Source: Pratylenchus scribneri
Lineage: Eukaryota > Nematoda > Chromadorea > Rhabditida > Pratylenchidae
Length of the DNA: 64,000 bases
Direction of reading: 5' to 3'
NCBI GenBank assembly: GCA_030063045.1
Contig: JAQSEB010000047.1
Location: forward strand, 3,472,001-3,536,000
Part shown: piece by piece, positions 23,402-36,016 of the stretch
How positions within the stretch are numbered: the first letter of the stretch is position 1
Layout: every line of letters starts with the position of its first letter
Notes under the pieces: generated by a model
The model's database searches: none
Seen by the model: the letters and a program-made list of their open reading frames with translations, nothing else
What the model was told of the DNA's origin: nothing
Program-made: the position numbers and the translations under genes

Positions 23402-24904
23402 ATGGTTTTTGGTTGCAATTGGCTGAATTGTTCGAAGCAATTTGATGATCAAAAACAATATAAAGAGCATTTGATGCGAGAACATGTCGGAGAAAACCAA
23501 AAAGAGGAGGATGAAAATGGAAGTGGAACAAGCCAACAAATGTTTGTTTATTTCTTTGATCAAGTGAAAATGATATTCATTCAATTCACTTGACAGTTTT
23601 CTTCCTGTTGAAACTTGGGTTGAAATTCTTTTGTGCATTTCGCGCATTGAATTGGCCCAAACTGTGTCACTGACCAATTGGCTTTTCAGTGCAATTTCGC
23701 GGCCACGTATTGATAAAGAAAATAAGCGGATTGTTCCACCATTGGTTCGAAACGGTAATTTCGAGTTCCTATATTATTTCTTATAGCGCTTTTCAAATGA
23801 TGGCAATGGAATGGCAAAATTGCAAATTTATTCAGGATCGTTTGAGCAAATTCCAATCGCCCAAGTGCCTCCACCAATCAATATTCTCGGATTTGAAGGA
23901 TTGTATTTATAGTAAGTCAATAAAAAGATAAATATTTTCAAAACATACTATAGGGAAATAACAAATAACTCTAAAATATTGAATGGTCTAAAAATAAAGC
24001 CTTGAATCATTTTAAACAATTTATTAAACAAATATTAATTATATAGTCCGTAAATGTAAATTTATTATATCATTTAGCTATATTGACGATCACATATTGG
24101 AATTTATGCGTCTAATCAAGCCAATTTTGGGAACAAATATTTACATTTTCTTCTGGAATTGTAATGGAAATGGAATGCTAAATTGTGTTCAACAATTGTG
24201 TAACATAATCAAAGGTATTTTTACTGTAATAATCAATTAAAATAATTTATTTTAAACATTTAGGAAACGCCTCGAGCTTGGCTATAGTTATTAACAATTT
24301 TAATTTGCTGGACATGGAATTCCTCAAAACAATTCAATTTGTTCAAATTAAATATAGAATAGGAGTGGCCATAGATGAGATGGCTATGATGAGCATTGAG
24401 CACATTCTTAAATGGATGCATTCACCATTAGATGGCAACCAATCACGTTACATAACCATGCCCCTGCATATAAATAATATGAATGAAATGATGAAAATTT
24501 GCAAATGGGTATTTATATTTATTAGTTATCGAATTTGAAATTTTGAACATCAATTTGAAGTTATTAAAATTTTTATATTTTTAAAGCGCTTCTTGGAGTC
24601 GACTGTGCCAGTCTCATTCATTTTACATTTCGAATCCGTTTTTGATGAACCGATTTTATTCAGGTAAAAAAGGAAATGAAATGGAAATTTTTATTTCACC
24701 AAAATTTAATTGGTTTTTTAAAGCATTGAAAATCGTCGAACTGGAGAGCAATTGACCCTTGATTGGTTTATTGATAATGAAGGCCCATGGAGCTATTTAA
24801 TGTTATGCCGATCAAAAATCGGTAATGATCAAGGATGGCGAGAACTAATACGAAAAATGAACAATCGAGATGAGAATAAAACTAGATTGAGAATCAATTT
24901 ATAA
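23402..24904 (+). CDS. Copy B: C2H2 zinc-finger plus F-box protein, 7 exons, 350 aa, intact
   Basis: Exons 23402-23541, 23597-23744, 23787-23911, 24078-24214, 24264-24508, 24587-24663, 24724-24904; 1053 nt, all donors GT and all phases consistent. Zinc-finger ligands are C5, C10, H23, H28 (CNWLNCSKQF ... HLMREH). F-box: LPVETWVEILLCISRIELAQ then TVSLTNWLF. The C-terminal region has IPIAQVPPPINILGFEGL, HILKWMHSPLDGNQSRY and TGEQLTLDWF. This is the best preserved member and the reference for the family. It lies head-to-head with copy A; the 429-bp gap 22973-23401 should hold both promoters. Presumed SCF substrate adaptor; the finger may contact nucleic acid or protein. Ligand and substrate are unknown. 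Confidence 0.85.
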
Positions 24905-25712
24905 TGGAAATATGAATATTCATTTTTTTTAAAAATTTTTTAGCCAATATTAATATTATTGTACTATAATACAATATGCATCAAAAATATTAAATATGTA
25001 TTCTAATTTTCCACACCGAAAGTTTCAAATCCTAAAGATTTCAATATATTTTGATATTTTTTCTTCCAAAATTTTTGGTATTATTCAAATTAATTCATTC
25101 ATCTTCCCAGTATTAATGATTAGGTGTTACTGGGAGCTTGGAGAATTGAGATTATGACTATGGTAATTTAAAATTAGAAAAATTAAAATTAAATTTAGAC
25201 TTTAGAGTGAATTTTTTACGGATTAGACTTTAATTTATGGTTAAAACTTCAAGTCCAAAATAAATTTATTTGGTTATTAAACAAAAGGAGGGGATTAGAG
25301 AAGAGGGGGCTTGATATTGATACTGTAGAGGTAGAGAAGAGAGAGGGCTTCTAAAAAGAGAATTTACAAATAGTCCATTTTCATTAGCAAGAATCATAAT
25401 TTAGTTAAAGGCAATTATATTTATAAAAAAACAATATTTCAATTCAACACCTCAAAAGGATACATAGAAAAAAATATGCTTGCAAAAAAATAATAACAAA
25501 TTATGCAGATTTGGCAAATGGCCAAAAGAAGGATGGAATTAGAACGCTATTTTGCAGGCAACATTTATTCTATTCAAATTTTTTCCGCTTCTACTTCCAT
25601 TTCCATCCATTCACATTTCATCCATTAAGTTTAAATCGACTATCCATTACCAACAATAACAAGCCTACTTTTCATTTTCCTCTATTATTTTGGTCCGTTT
25701 TCGTTAACAATA
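24905..25712. other. Gap between F-box copies B and C, no gene seen
   Basis: AT-rich, without convincing coding potential. The stretch 25505-25700 (ggcaaatggccaaaa, then tttcattttcctctattatt) resembles the 200 bp upstream of copy B, so the duplication unit seems to include the promoter. Confidence 0.5.
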
Positions 25713-27749
25713 ATGGTTTTTGGCTGCAATTGGCCCAATTGTTTAAAACAATTTGATGATCAAAAAGAATAGAAAGCTTTATTCACAATGGTCGTGTTCG
25801 TGTTCGTGTTAATGTTCGTGTTAGGCTAAAATCAAAGTTTTTGTTGTGAACACCCCCAAAATTGTCTGAACTCAGGTCTGAATGCACGAGTTAATGCTTT
25901 AGCATGAACTCGAGCACGAACAAAATGTCTACGGGTGTTCACAATGGAAAAATCAAAAAAGCATTAACTCAATCGAGTTAATGCTATAGCATTAACTCGA
26001 AAACAAGGGAGAGCCAAAATTTCGAATTTATTCGAAATTTGTTCGTGCACTTCGTGTTCGTGTTCTTGCACAACATAATGTCTTCATTGTGAAATGGCAT
26101 CGGTATTTTTGGCATTTTTGTGACCTCACTCGCACTCGCACTCACACACGAACACGAACATTCGCACGAACACGAGCACGACCATTGTGAATAAAGCTTA
26201 AAGAGCATTTGATGTGCGAACATGTCAGAGAATTCCAAAAAGAGGAGGATGGAAATGGGACAAGCCAGCAAATGTTGATTAGCAAAATGGACAAAAAGCA
26301 AATGTATGCACCGACCCAGTGGATTTGATAAAATCTTATTAATCCATGTTGTAAATTCAGTTTTCTTCCTGTCGAAACTTGGGTTGACATTCTTTTGTGC
26401 ATTTCGCGTATTGAATTGGCCAAAACTGTGTCGTTGACCAATTGGCTTTTCAATGCAATTTCGCGGCCACGCATCGATGAAGACAATAAACGGATTGTTA
26501 ACCCAATGGTTTAAGTTATTTCGTCTTCCTATCATTATTTTTTGTTATAGCGTTTTATAAATAGTGGCAATGGAATAGCCAAATTGAAAAAGTCTGGCGT
26601 ACAAATTTTAATTGCGCAAGTGCCTCCACCAATTTGTATTCTCGGATTTAAACGATTGAATTTTTGGTAATTCGATAGAAAGATAAAAATTTATAAAAAA
26701 AAATTCGCTAATAGCCCTGCTAAAAAATTATATTATGACATTAATTCTACGGTTTAACTCTTTTGAAAAATTTTAATCAATTTTATAAATTATATAAATC
26801 ATTTAATTAATACAAAATTAAAAATTTAATTTTATTAATTATTTTATAGCTATATTAACGACCAAATTTTGGAATTTATGCGTATAATCAAGCCAATTTT
26901 GGGGACAAATGTTTATGTTAATTTTTGCAAGTGTGATTCTAATGATATGTCAAATTATATTCGACAACTGTGTGACATAATTAAAGGTATTTTCTCTGGA
27001 AAATCACGTTTAAATTTATTCATTTTATAGGAAATATCTCGGGACTGTACATATCTATGCACAATTTTAATTTGTTAAACATGGAATTCCTCAAAACAAT
27101 TCAATTTGTTCAACTTTATGGAGGAAATGCCATATATGAGCGCATTTTTGAGTGGATGCATTCTCCTTTGGATGGAAATAAATCGCGTTACATATCCATG
27201 CGTATATTTGATATCAACGAAGTGGCAGAAATTTGCAAAACGGTAAATTATATTGCGCATTGCAATTAATTAATCCATTCTCCTCCCTATTGGCTAGACA
27301 TTATACGGAATTATATTTTTCTGATACCCCTTCGGAATTTATATTAGTCGGAAAAAAAATTTAAAATGAATGAATTAGAATTAAATAATTTTATAGCGCT
27401 TCTTGGAATCAACTGTGCCAGTCTCATTCATTTTCCGTTTTGATACCATCAATGATAGAGCAACTTTATTCAGGTAATACATAAAAATAAAACTCAGGGA
27501 ATCTCTAATAATGGAAATTTTTATAATATCAAACCCATTTTTCACCAAAATTTAATTGTTATTTTTTAAAGCATTGAAAATGAAACGACCGGAGAGCAAT
27601 TGACCCTTGGATGGTTTATTGCTGATGATGGAAGAAGCAATTTAATGTTATTCCGATCAAAAATTGGTGATGATCAAGGATTGAGAGAAGTTACGAGGAA
27701 TTTGAAAAATGAAGCCGATAATCGGACAAGATTGAAAATCGATTTATGA
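25713..27749 (+). pseudogene. Copy C: F-box paralogue whose zinc-finger exon is split by a MITE
   Basis: The ancestral start at 25713 reads MVFGCNWPNCLKQFDDQKE then TAG, where a 426-bp inverted-repeat element interrupts the exon. After it the exon resumes (KEHLMCEHV-like). An in-frame ATG at 26212 could start a finger-less protein of 319 aa: exons 26212-26303, 26361-26508, 26551-26666, 26850-26986, 27031-27242, 27397-27473, 27572-27749 (960 nt, all phases and GT donors good). It keeps the F-box LPVETWVDILLCISRIELAK, IAQVPPPICILGFKRL, IFEWMHSPLDGNKSRY and TGEQLTLGWF. So the F-box part is intact while the finger is destroyed. It may be a pseudogene, or a new truncated F-box gene driven from within the MITE. 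Confidence 0.75.
25774..26199. mobile_element. Foldback MITE inserted in the zinc-finger exon of copy C
   Basis: aagctttattcacaatggtc at the left is exactly inverted at the right (gaccattgtgaataaagctt); the arms continue as cgtgttcgtgtt / aacacgagcacg. The interior has further palindromes around gagttaatgct/agcattaactc and a second gttcacaatgg. Comparison with copies B and D (caatataaagagc) shows it splits the exon. A TA target duplication (gaaTA ... TAaagagc) is possible but not certain. Confidence 0.85.
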
Positions 27750-28249
27750 TTGAAATATGAAAATTCTTTTATTAATTTGATCATTATTCATATAATTTAA
27801 TTATACTATCCAATATCCATCAAAATATTAAATATTTGTCTGAATTTTCCATAACAAAAGTTCCCACAATATTAATATAATTTTCAATATATTCTGACCA
27901 TTTTTTTACAATCTTATTTTTTTAAAAATAGTTCATCCCATTAATAATAAGATTATGTTTTATTTGGTACTATGGTAGATAACAATTTCATAAATTGAGA
28001 ATAAATTATTTGATTGGAAATATTTTAAAATATGTGTAAATATTGACAAATGGTGTGAAAAAAAGCATTAAATATTTTGCATCACCATTGTATCAATAAA
28101 TATTGGCATTCTCATTTTTTTGAGGTCATTATTATATTCTTTACTTGGCGAAAAATAATGGCCTCAAAACATCAGTTTCCTATAAGTCGAAATTTTCTTG
28201 CATTCAATTTTTCATTAATTCTCTTTATTATTTTTATTATTAAGAATCA

Positions 28250-30080
28250 ATGGTTTTTGGTCTTAATTGGCCTGGCTCTTCAAAGCAATTCACATACCAA
28301 AAACAATATAATGAACATTTATCGAGAGAACATCTTAAAGAACAACAGCAGAAATCATCGGATGCCCACGGGAATGGGACAACAAGTCAAAGCCAGCAAA
28401 CAATGATGATCAGCCAAATGGACAAAAAACAAATGTTTCTTTCCATTAAAATTTTAAAAAATATATTAACATGGAAATTTGTTCTATTTTCTAATATTTT
28501 TCCTTTATTAATTTATTCAATTCATTTGCCAGTTTCCTTCCTGTTGAAACTTGGGTTGACATTCTTTTGTGCATTTCGCGCATTGAATTGGCCCAAACTG
28601 TGTCACTGACCAATTGGCTTTTCAATGCAATTTCGCGACCACGCATCGATGAAGACAATAAACGGATTGTTAAACCATTGGTTTTCTTATTATAATTCTC
28701 AATTCCTTCATTAAATTTTCCTATAGTGTTTTACAAATGACCGGAAAGGAAAGGCCAACTTGCATTTTATATGGTCGAATTCGGGTGCGCAAATTCCAAT
28801 TGCCCAAGTGTCTCCACCAATTAGCATTCTCGGTTTTGAGCGATTGGATTTTCAGTTAAAAAAATCAAATAAAATAATTATTAAAACTTATATTTCTTTC
28901 TATGTTTATAATAGTGGTACTTGTCGGGTTTGTGTGCACACTTTTGAAAAGTGCTTGGTCCCCACTTTGGGTTTTAGGGTTTGGGTTAGGATTTGGGTTT
29001 AGGATACACGCTTGATGATTCTTACCCAATCCTAACCCTAACCTAACCCTTATTGACCCTAACCCGAAATATGATAAACTATAGGGGGGACCAAGCACTT
29101 TTCAAAAGTGTGCACACAAACCCGACAAGTACCATAATAGTTACTATTATTCATTTAATTATTATTATTATTAGTAGTTTTATTAAAATACTTGATATTT
29201 TAATTCGATTTTATGATATGGATAAATTGAATTTTAAAGCAGAAAAGGCCTGAACGATTTTTAAAAATTTAATAAATAAAATGAAAATTTATTTATAGTT
29301 ATATTGATGATCGAGTATTGAAATTTATGAGCCTAATCAAGCCGCTTTTGGATACAAATACAAATGTTTGCGTTAATTATGGATATATTAATCGAAAGCG
29401 AAATGTTCATCAATTGACTAACATAATTAAAGGTTTTGCAGTGGAATATCCAATCAAATTGTTATCATTATCAAATAAGGAAATGTCTCAATACTATGTA
29501 CGAGGCGTAAATATCTTAAATTGTTGGATATTGAATTCCTCAAAACAATCCAATTTATTCGAATTTTTTGCCGAGTAAATGGCAAAAAGACGAAATACAT
29601 TCTTGAGTGGATACATACGCCATTGATTGATAATAAATCACATTGCATATTTATGTATATATTTAATATCAACCATTTAGCAGAAATTTGTAAAAAGGTG
29701 ACTTATTATAATAGCAAATTTATAATTTTAATTTTTAAGCGCTTTTTGAAGTCCATTGTGCCCGTCTCTTTTGTTTTTCATTTCGATAATGTTTATAGTG
29801 AAAGGATAACATCATTCAAGTAATAAGGGAATATTTAGCAGGGCTAATGGAAATATATTAATTTCCGGAATTTGTTTTCATCAAAAAATGAATTTTTTGC
29901 AGCATTGAAAATGAAATAACTGGAGAGAAATTGACCCTTGGATGGTTTTATGATGATGAAGGAGAAGACTATTTTTTGTTGTGCCGATCAAAAATTGGAG
30001 ATGATCAAAGATGGCGAGAAATTATTAAGAATATGAAAATTTCAGAGGATGAGAATCAAAATTTATTAATCAGAATTTGA
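28250..30080 (+). CDS. Copy D: F-box protein with degenerate zinc finger, 7 exons, 356 aa
   Basis: Exons 28250-28434, 28533-28680, 28727-28854, 29299-29432, 29480-29697, 29740-29819, 29903-30080; 1071 nt, all phases agree. The N-terminus keeps the finger's shape (FGLNWPGSSKQF ... HLSREH), but both cysteines are replaced (L5, S10) while H23 and H28 remain, so it should not bind zinc. The F-box LPVETWVDILLCISRIELAQ is intact, as are the C-terminal blocks IPIAQVSPPISILGFERL, ILEWIHTPLIDNKSH and TGEKLTLGWF. This is the most diverged copy of the cluster. Intron 3 contains a 218-bp MITE. Likely a functional F-box protein; target unknown. The gap 27750-28249 before it holds no gene that I can see. 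Confidence 0.8.
28916..29133. mobile_element. GGTACTTGT-type MITE, 218 bp, with 8-bp target-site duplication
   Basis: The left end ggtacttgtcgggtttgtgt continues through tgcacacttttgaaaagtgc to tggtcccc, all perfectly inverted at the right end. Flanking copies ataatagt lie at 28908-28915 and 29134-29141. The loop is G-rich (tttagggtttgggttagg) facing C-rich (ccctaacctaaccctt), so the whole element can fold back. Confidence 0.92.
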
Positions 30081-33000
30081 AAGGAATTTTATAGCCATAA
30101 GTGATTCATATTATTATTGTTAATCTCTGATAAATTTTCTAAATTAGGCAATTCTTTATTAGCCCATCCAAAGATAATCAATATGATGGAGGAAATTTTG
30201 ACCCATCCAAATTTTATTTTATATTTTTCTCAATAATTAGACTTTGGAAAATTTTTTAAAGTATCATTATAAAATTGGGAACTATGATAGAGCCATCTTA
30301 AATCATAAAAATTAAATTCTCCAGGGTATTGAAATAGGTATTAATGTAAATATTTAATTTATTAAATTATCTAATTAAAATATGTTTAATTATAAGTGTA
30401 GTACTCATTTATTGCTTGTATTATTTTGTTTGCCAAGATGATTAAATGTGAAAATTGAAAACGACAAATCGTCAACAATGTTCGGTTAAGTTTTTTCCAT
30501 CAATTGAGTTGGTCGCTGATTTTTTCGGAAGTGTCATTCTCGAATTACAAGTAAAAATGGCCAATCATCAAAAAGTGTGTTCGCGCAAGAGCAATTTTCA
30601 AGGAATGGTGACTTTGCACATCCTTCCTCTCTTTCCCTTTATAAATCCTTACTTATTTTTATTCACAAGTGACCAAACCACAATTCTAAAAATAATGAAT
30701 CATCCTATCTTTTAAATTTGCAAATTTAAAATTCATATTTTATATCTTTATTAATTACTATGCCATTTCGAATATACAAAGAGCTGTTTTTTTGCCATTA
30801 AAATTGAATTTATAACCAAAATATCCTATTTTCAATTATTAATTATATTATGCATTTTCCAAATTTCTTCTTTATAAAATATTTAAATTCTTCATTTTCC
30901 CTCATAAAAATTGGCTGAATATTTTTGAATAAATCTCCTCTACCAACCAATTCAACTCAACAAAAATGTGTCGAATTTTAATTTTTATTGGCAGCTTTTC
31001 CAATGCTTTTCCTCCTCTCCATTCATTTTTGCTGTTGCTCGTCAATATATTTGCCTCCAATTCCACTTTGCATTTTAGTACATGCTTGTTTTGTTTGCTC
31101 CCATACTTTTTTTTTATTTGTTTTGTTTATTTTTCTTATTTGAAAAATGTATTGGAAATTTATCAATCCTCCAAGCCACAAGTTCCCCATTTTAAATAAA
31201 TTAATTAAATATTTTTAATGAATAAAAATTTTAATGCAAAAAAATTTTTAATTAATTAAAAATTTAATTAATTTTATTTTTAATTTAAATTAATTTAATT
31301 TAATCAACAAAATGAATGAAATTTAAAAATGAATATCATTAAATTATATATAATTTTTTTTTATTAAATTATTTATTTTTTATTTCCGTTCAATGTTCAA
31401 AAAACGTACAGTAAAAACCGCAAATAAACAGTAAACAAGGCCAAATTACCGACATTTTTATGACCTTTCTATAAATGGAATAGCAAGTTCCCCGATTTAG
31501 CCAAAAGCAACCGCAAATAGCAACAATAAATTCGCTTTCAAAATGGCAAAAAGATGGGAAAAAGTTGGTGGAAAACAACATTTGTATTATTTACGCATTA
31601 AATTCCCTCGTGCCCTATTTTGGATTGAACAACAAATCATTTGCGGAAAAGCCAAATCACATATTTTTCTTCCACTGATTCTCATTTTAAGTTGTCCGCT
31701 TATCCCCAATTTTATATTTATAAAAATATATCATACATGCCACATTTAGTGTCCTCATCCCATTTAACAAAACAAATCACAAAAATGAAAAATATTTAAT
31801 AAAATATGCCAATTCTTTCAAATTTCAATCCAAAATTGCAACTTTTTTATGTACACAGAATCTCGTCCTAATTCAAATCACTTTAATTTAATATATATTC
31901 ACATAATTAGATAAGATCGTATAAGTTGTTGGATGGTAAAACATTTTTTTCTAAACTATTTTTCATAAAAAAGAATTAAAAATTTCCAAAATCAAATTAA
32001 ATGAATTAAAAATTATTTTTTTGAATAAATTATCCAAATTCTTTGTAAATAAATTAAATTTTTGCTTTAAGGTTCCCAGCAAAATTTAATTTTTGCCTAA
32101 AATATTCTCATCATTCCATTCTATTATTTCCTTCTAAAAATGTTCCTCAAAATATAATTATGCTAGCGGCTTTATTCAAATAAAAATTGACCGATGAATT
32201 TTTGAGCGGTGATTCGCTTGCCACGTTCGGCCTAAAGGCAAAATCAAAGGAGGAGGAAAGTTTGAGAAAGGGAATTATTAGATGGAAATGGAATGGATGG
32301 GAAGAAAAATATGATTCATCCTTCCGAAAGTGCGGTACAAAAATATATTTAGCACCAAAATGAGTTTGTCCTCAATCTCGGTTGGGCCTTGGGCCCCTAG
32401 CATTTTCTTTGGCCAATATCCATTTGGTCAACAGCGAAAATGTGCACATTTTTAAAAGGGAAGATTATGCGGCCAAGATAGTGGGCAGGGAAATGGTGGT
32501 TTAATGTTTATACTTTATACTTTATATGGAGGAATGATTTGGGGTGGCCCATGGATGATGACCATCGCATCGGCGAAATATTTGGGCAAATCGGACGGCG
32601 CCACCAGCCACCATTTCCATTTCCATTCATTCATTCATATTTATCATTCACATTCACACCCCTTGAATGGACACTTTTCGAAGATGTTGACAAACCGTTA
32701 AAAGCCCATCATTCCCCTTCCATCAATGATGAATGATTTTGTGGCTTTTAATCCGCTTCCTCCTCACTTTTATTTTTCTCATTCATACACAAAAGCCTCC
32801 TTTTCAACATGTTCATATTTTTGTGGATTAAATTATTTATAAATTTTTATTTTTTACTAAAATTCATTCCGAAATTATTTCCTCTGATTTATGCGAAAAA
32901 TTTTGGCACGCTATAAAAATGAATCCATTGGGCATCATCATATGCCTATGGCAATGTTTTGGGGGCATTTTTTCTATATTTTATGGGAGAATATTTTTAA

Positions 33001-33860
33001 TAACAATTCCCCCACAAAACTTGAAGAGGACCAAAAGCCCTTTTTTAGAACGGAAGGAGAATACATCATAGTCAGTCACGTGATAAAATGTCATTTTGGC
33101 ATTTTTCCATAAAATTGCCAAAAAAACATCCATTTTTACTATTTTTCATATGAAAATATTTTTATATAATTTAAGAAAAATATCCCAGATTATTTGTTCT
33201 ACCTAATAATAATTTTTCTGTTGACCTCTCCATCTTTTCATTCGACCATTTTATGTCCATTTCATTTTCCCTTATAAAAATATTTTTTGACAATGTTGGT
33301 CATCGCTGAATATTTGCCCCATTGCGGATGATGAATCCGCTAAAATTGGGCGGAGAAAACAAAAAATTTTTATTGCCAAGAACAAACCATGGCCAAATTA
33401 TGCGCGCCCCCTTATTTATATGGCAAATGGGCCCATGAATATATAAAGCGGAAAGTGGTCAATGATGATTTTCCTTATAAATCGCTAGTGCATTTTCCTA
33501 TTTTATGGCGAATATTTAAGCGGAAAATGATCAGCGGCGCATTTTGAATTGCATTTTCCTCCATAAAATTTCTTGCATAAATTTCATAAAAATTTTTTTT
33601 TAAATTCATCCTATCTTTTTATTTAAATATGAAATGAATCATTTCAAATATTCAATTTTATATATTTTTTAATTAAATTCAAAATTTTCTTTACTTTTTG
33701 AGAAATTCTTTTTCAAATTTGGCTAATGCCAAAAAGGAGATAATTTTTAATATTTTTATACCATTAAATCGACTTATATAATTTGATTTATTTCGATTAA
33801 AAATAAATTATAAATCTAAAAAACTTTTGGAAAATACCGCAAAAACCCGAAAAAATATCA
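30081..33860. other. 3.8-kb stretch with no supportable gene
   Basis: Only short open frames occur. One at 30966-31199 (starts MCRILIFIGSF, hydrophobic) begins with ATG, but lacks homology and sits in T-rich DNA, so I do not call it. No tRNA, repeat array or MITE was recognised before the tRNA at 33861. Confidence 0.5.
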
Positions 33861-33932
33861 GCCCGATGCGGGGCTCGAACCCGCGACAACCAGATTAAGA
33901 GTCTGGTGCTCTACCGACTGAGCTAACCGGGC
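33861..33932 (-). tRNA. tRNA-Lys (anticodon CTT)
   Basis: The reverse strand reads GCCCGGTTAGCTCAGTCGG ... with a 7-bp acceptor stem (GCCCGGT/ATCGGGC), anticodon loop CTCTTAA and T arm GCGGGTTCGAGCCCCGC. There is no intron. A T-run follows about 10 bp downstream on the minus strand, consistent with Pol III termination. The base 3' of the stem is T on the minus strand, unusual for a discriminator. Confidence 0.96.
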
Positions 33933-34854
33933 ATATCCACCGTTAATTTTTTCTATTATATAAGTGTTCATTCTTTCACTTTCACAGCCAAAGGGCCCAA
34001 GGGCCTATAAACAAAATGAATTAATCTTCATTTTTCGGAGACCGACTGCTGCTGGTTGATTAATAATTACAATTTGCAACTTTTCATCCTACATTTTATA
34101 TTTCCCAAATTCTATTTAATATTTTACCTTTAACAATATGTTAAAAATACTTTTCTATAAATTTTAATTTGATTAATTCATTTCATATTTACCGGGGAAT
34201 GGAATTTTTATATGGCTTTTTTAAATTAAAATTTTCCATAGTTTCGTTAATTATTTGTGCCTAAATTATTTTAAATTAAATTGATTAAATAATTTATATT
34301 TTGTACTCTATATTTTTGTCAAATATCTCTTCATTTTTTTCAATGTGATTATTCAACTACAGATTAAAATATTTTTAATAATGTTTTATATTTATTTATC
34401 CATCCGAAAATATTAAATTAATTAAAAACCCATTCTTTTGTTCATTATTTTTTCTTTTAATCATCGCTTTGGGATCAATTCAATCCATTTTCCCAATTTC
34501 CTTTGAAACAACAACAATATTGCCCAGAAAAATTTGGCAAATAATAAAACAGCTGACAAATCTTATTCTCAAGCTCACACTTTTATATTGCATTTTTCCT
34601 TTTATATTCGCTTTTAATCATTAAGCATGCCAAATTATAACAATAAATAAATATTATCGGTGGTTTCATTTCAATATATCCCTCTTTTAAAGAAAAAGTA
34701 TAATTTTATTGTTTTTTTTAAATAAATAAAATTAATTTTATTATTAAATTTAATTATTTTTCATGATTCCATTATTCTAATTCTCAATGAATATCCTCTG
34801 CCTTTTAAAATTGATTTATAAATAAAAGGGAATTTAATGCGCGTCATCCCAATC
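33933..34854. other. Spacer between tRNA-Lys and tRNA-Ser
   Basis: AT-rich, no gene or repeat recognised. Confidence 0.5.
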
Positions 34855-34936
34855 GTACTTGTGGCCGAGCGGTTAAGGCGTTGGACTGCTAATCCAATGG
34901 GGTTTCCCCGCGAAGGTTCGAATCCTTCCAAGTACG
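34855..34936 (+). tRNA. tRNA-Ser (anticodon GCT)
   Basis: Acceptor stem GTACTTG/CAAGTAC with discriminator G. D arm tggccgagcggttaaggcg, anticodon loop ctGCTaa, long class II variable arm (ggggtttcccc) typical of tRNA-Ser, T arm with GGTTCGAATCC. Followed by a T-run. Confidence 0.96.
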
Positions 34937-36016
34937 AATATTTTTGCTTAATTTTTGAAAATATTTTTTCACTTCCCCAATAACAAAACAATAATTTTGA
35001 GGCCAAAACAAATTTAAAATTAGATTAGCGAGGAAGGAGCAAGAGGGTAAAAAAGGGATTAAATCCAGTGCCAAAAGTGAATGGTGTCCAAAAATTTGCC
35101 TCTGGGCAAAATATTCTCAGTCTGAGCTGTTGCCTCCACCTCCAATGGCCATATGTCATCTCACCCCCGAAATGAGTGTTTATTTTCGCAGCCAAACTAA
35201 TGAAATGATCCTTCAGGGACGCCACCAATTTTCATTATCCTCTTTCCTCCTTCTTTTCCTTTAAAGAAGGCCAATTGACATTTGCCTCGAGGGCAAGGTG
35301 CCAAATTCATCCTGGGAAGGGATTGAAAGTGCGAGTCGATTATATTTGTGTAAGATGATCCGATTCCCGATTCAATCCGTCTTATGGGCCATATACGAAA
35401 ATCTCGATAACAAATTCTTCCCTTTTCTTCATTGTCTTTTTGATTATTTTAAGGCAAATCGAATTCATCATTATTAATCAAAAATATGCCCAATGCCCAT
35501 CTACCGGTATATACTCTAATAATTCATTTAATTCATTTATTACCATTTTTAATATTTTTTTTGCCAATAAAAATTAAAATAATAAAAATAATTTTGAAAA
35601 TATTGATTCTCAAAGGATGTATTAATTTTTAATATAATAATTACAAGGATGTATTTCCCATTTTTCCACTTGATTTGATTAATTCGGCCGAGGCCGCGTT
35701 TCACTTCGATTTTATATTGCGCATCCTATAACCCCCATATTCTACTAAATATTTTTTCATAATATTTTTCTTTCTAATCCTATAATTCATAGCTTCAAGC
35801 ATTATAATAATTTTTAATGAATATTTTTAATGATTTTAATTTTTTATTAAACACATTTTCCTTTTTTATTCCCTTTTAGGAAATAATCACTTATAATAAA
35901 ATTGGAACTCGCTTAAATTGTTTTTATTATCCGCAGATTTTATTCCTACCTCCTTTTAAAATTCAATTTCAACCTCATATATTCTGCATTCACTTAATTA
36001 ATTGCCTTCATTTAAA
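34937..36016. other. Gap between tRNA-Ser and the claudin-like gene
   Basis: No coding region, RNA or repeat that I can support. The last ~100 bp should include the promoter of the downstream gene, but no element is recognisable. Confidence 0.45.

Noticed and set aside
32504..32736. Two overlapping 65-codon ORFs (one contains GEIFGQIGRRHQPPFPF)
   Set aside because: No splice-linked exons, no family match, and overlapping frames of a locally less AT-rich stretch.
34761..35228. Minus-strand ORFs across the tRNA-Ser region
   Set aside because: They run through a clear tRNA gene and have no conserved motifs.
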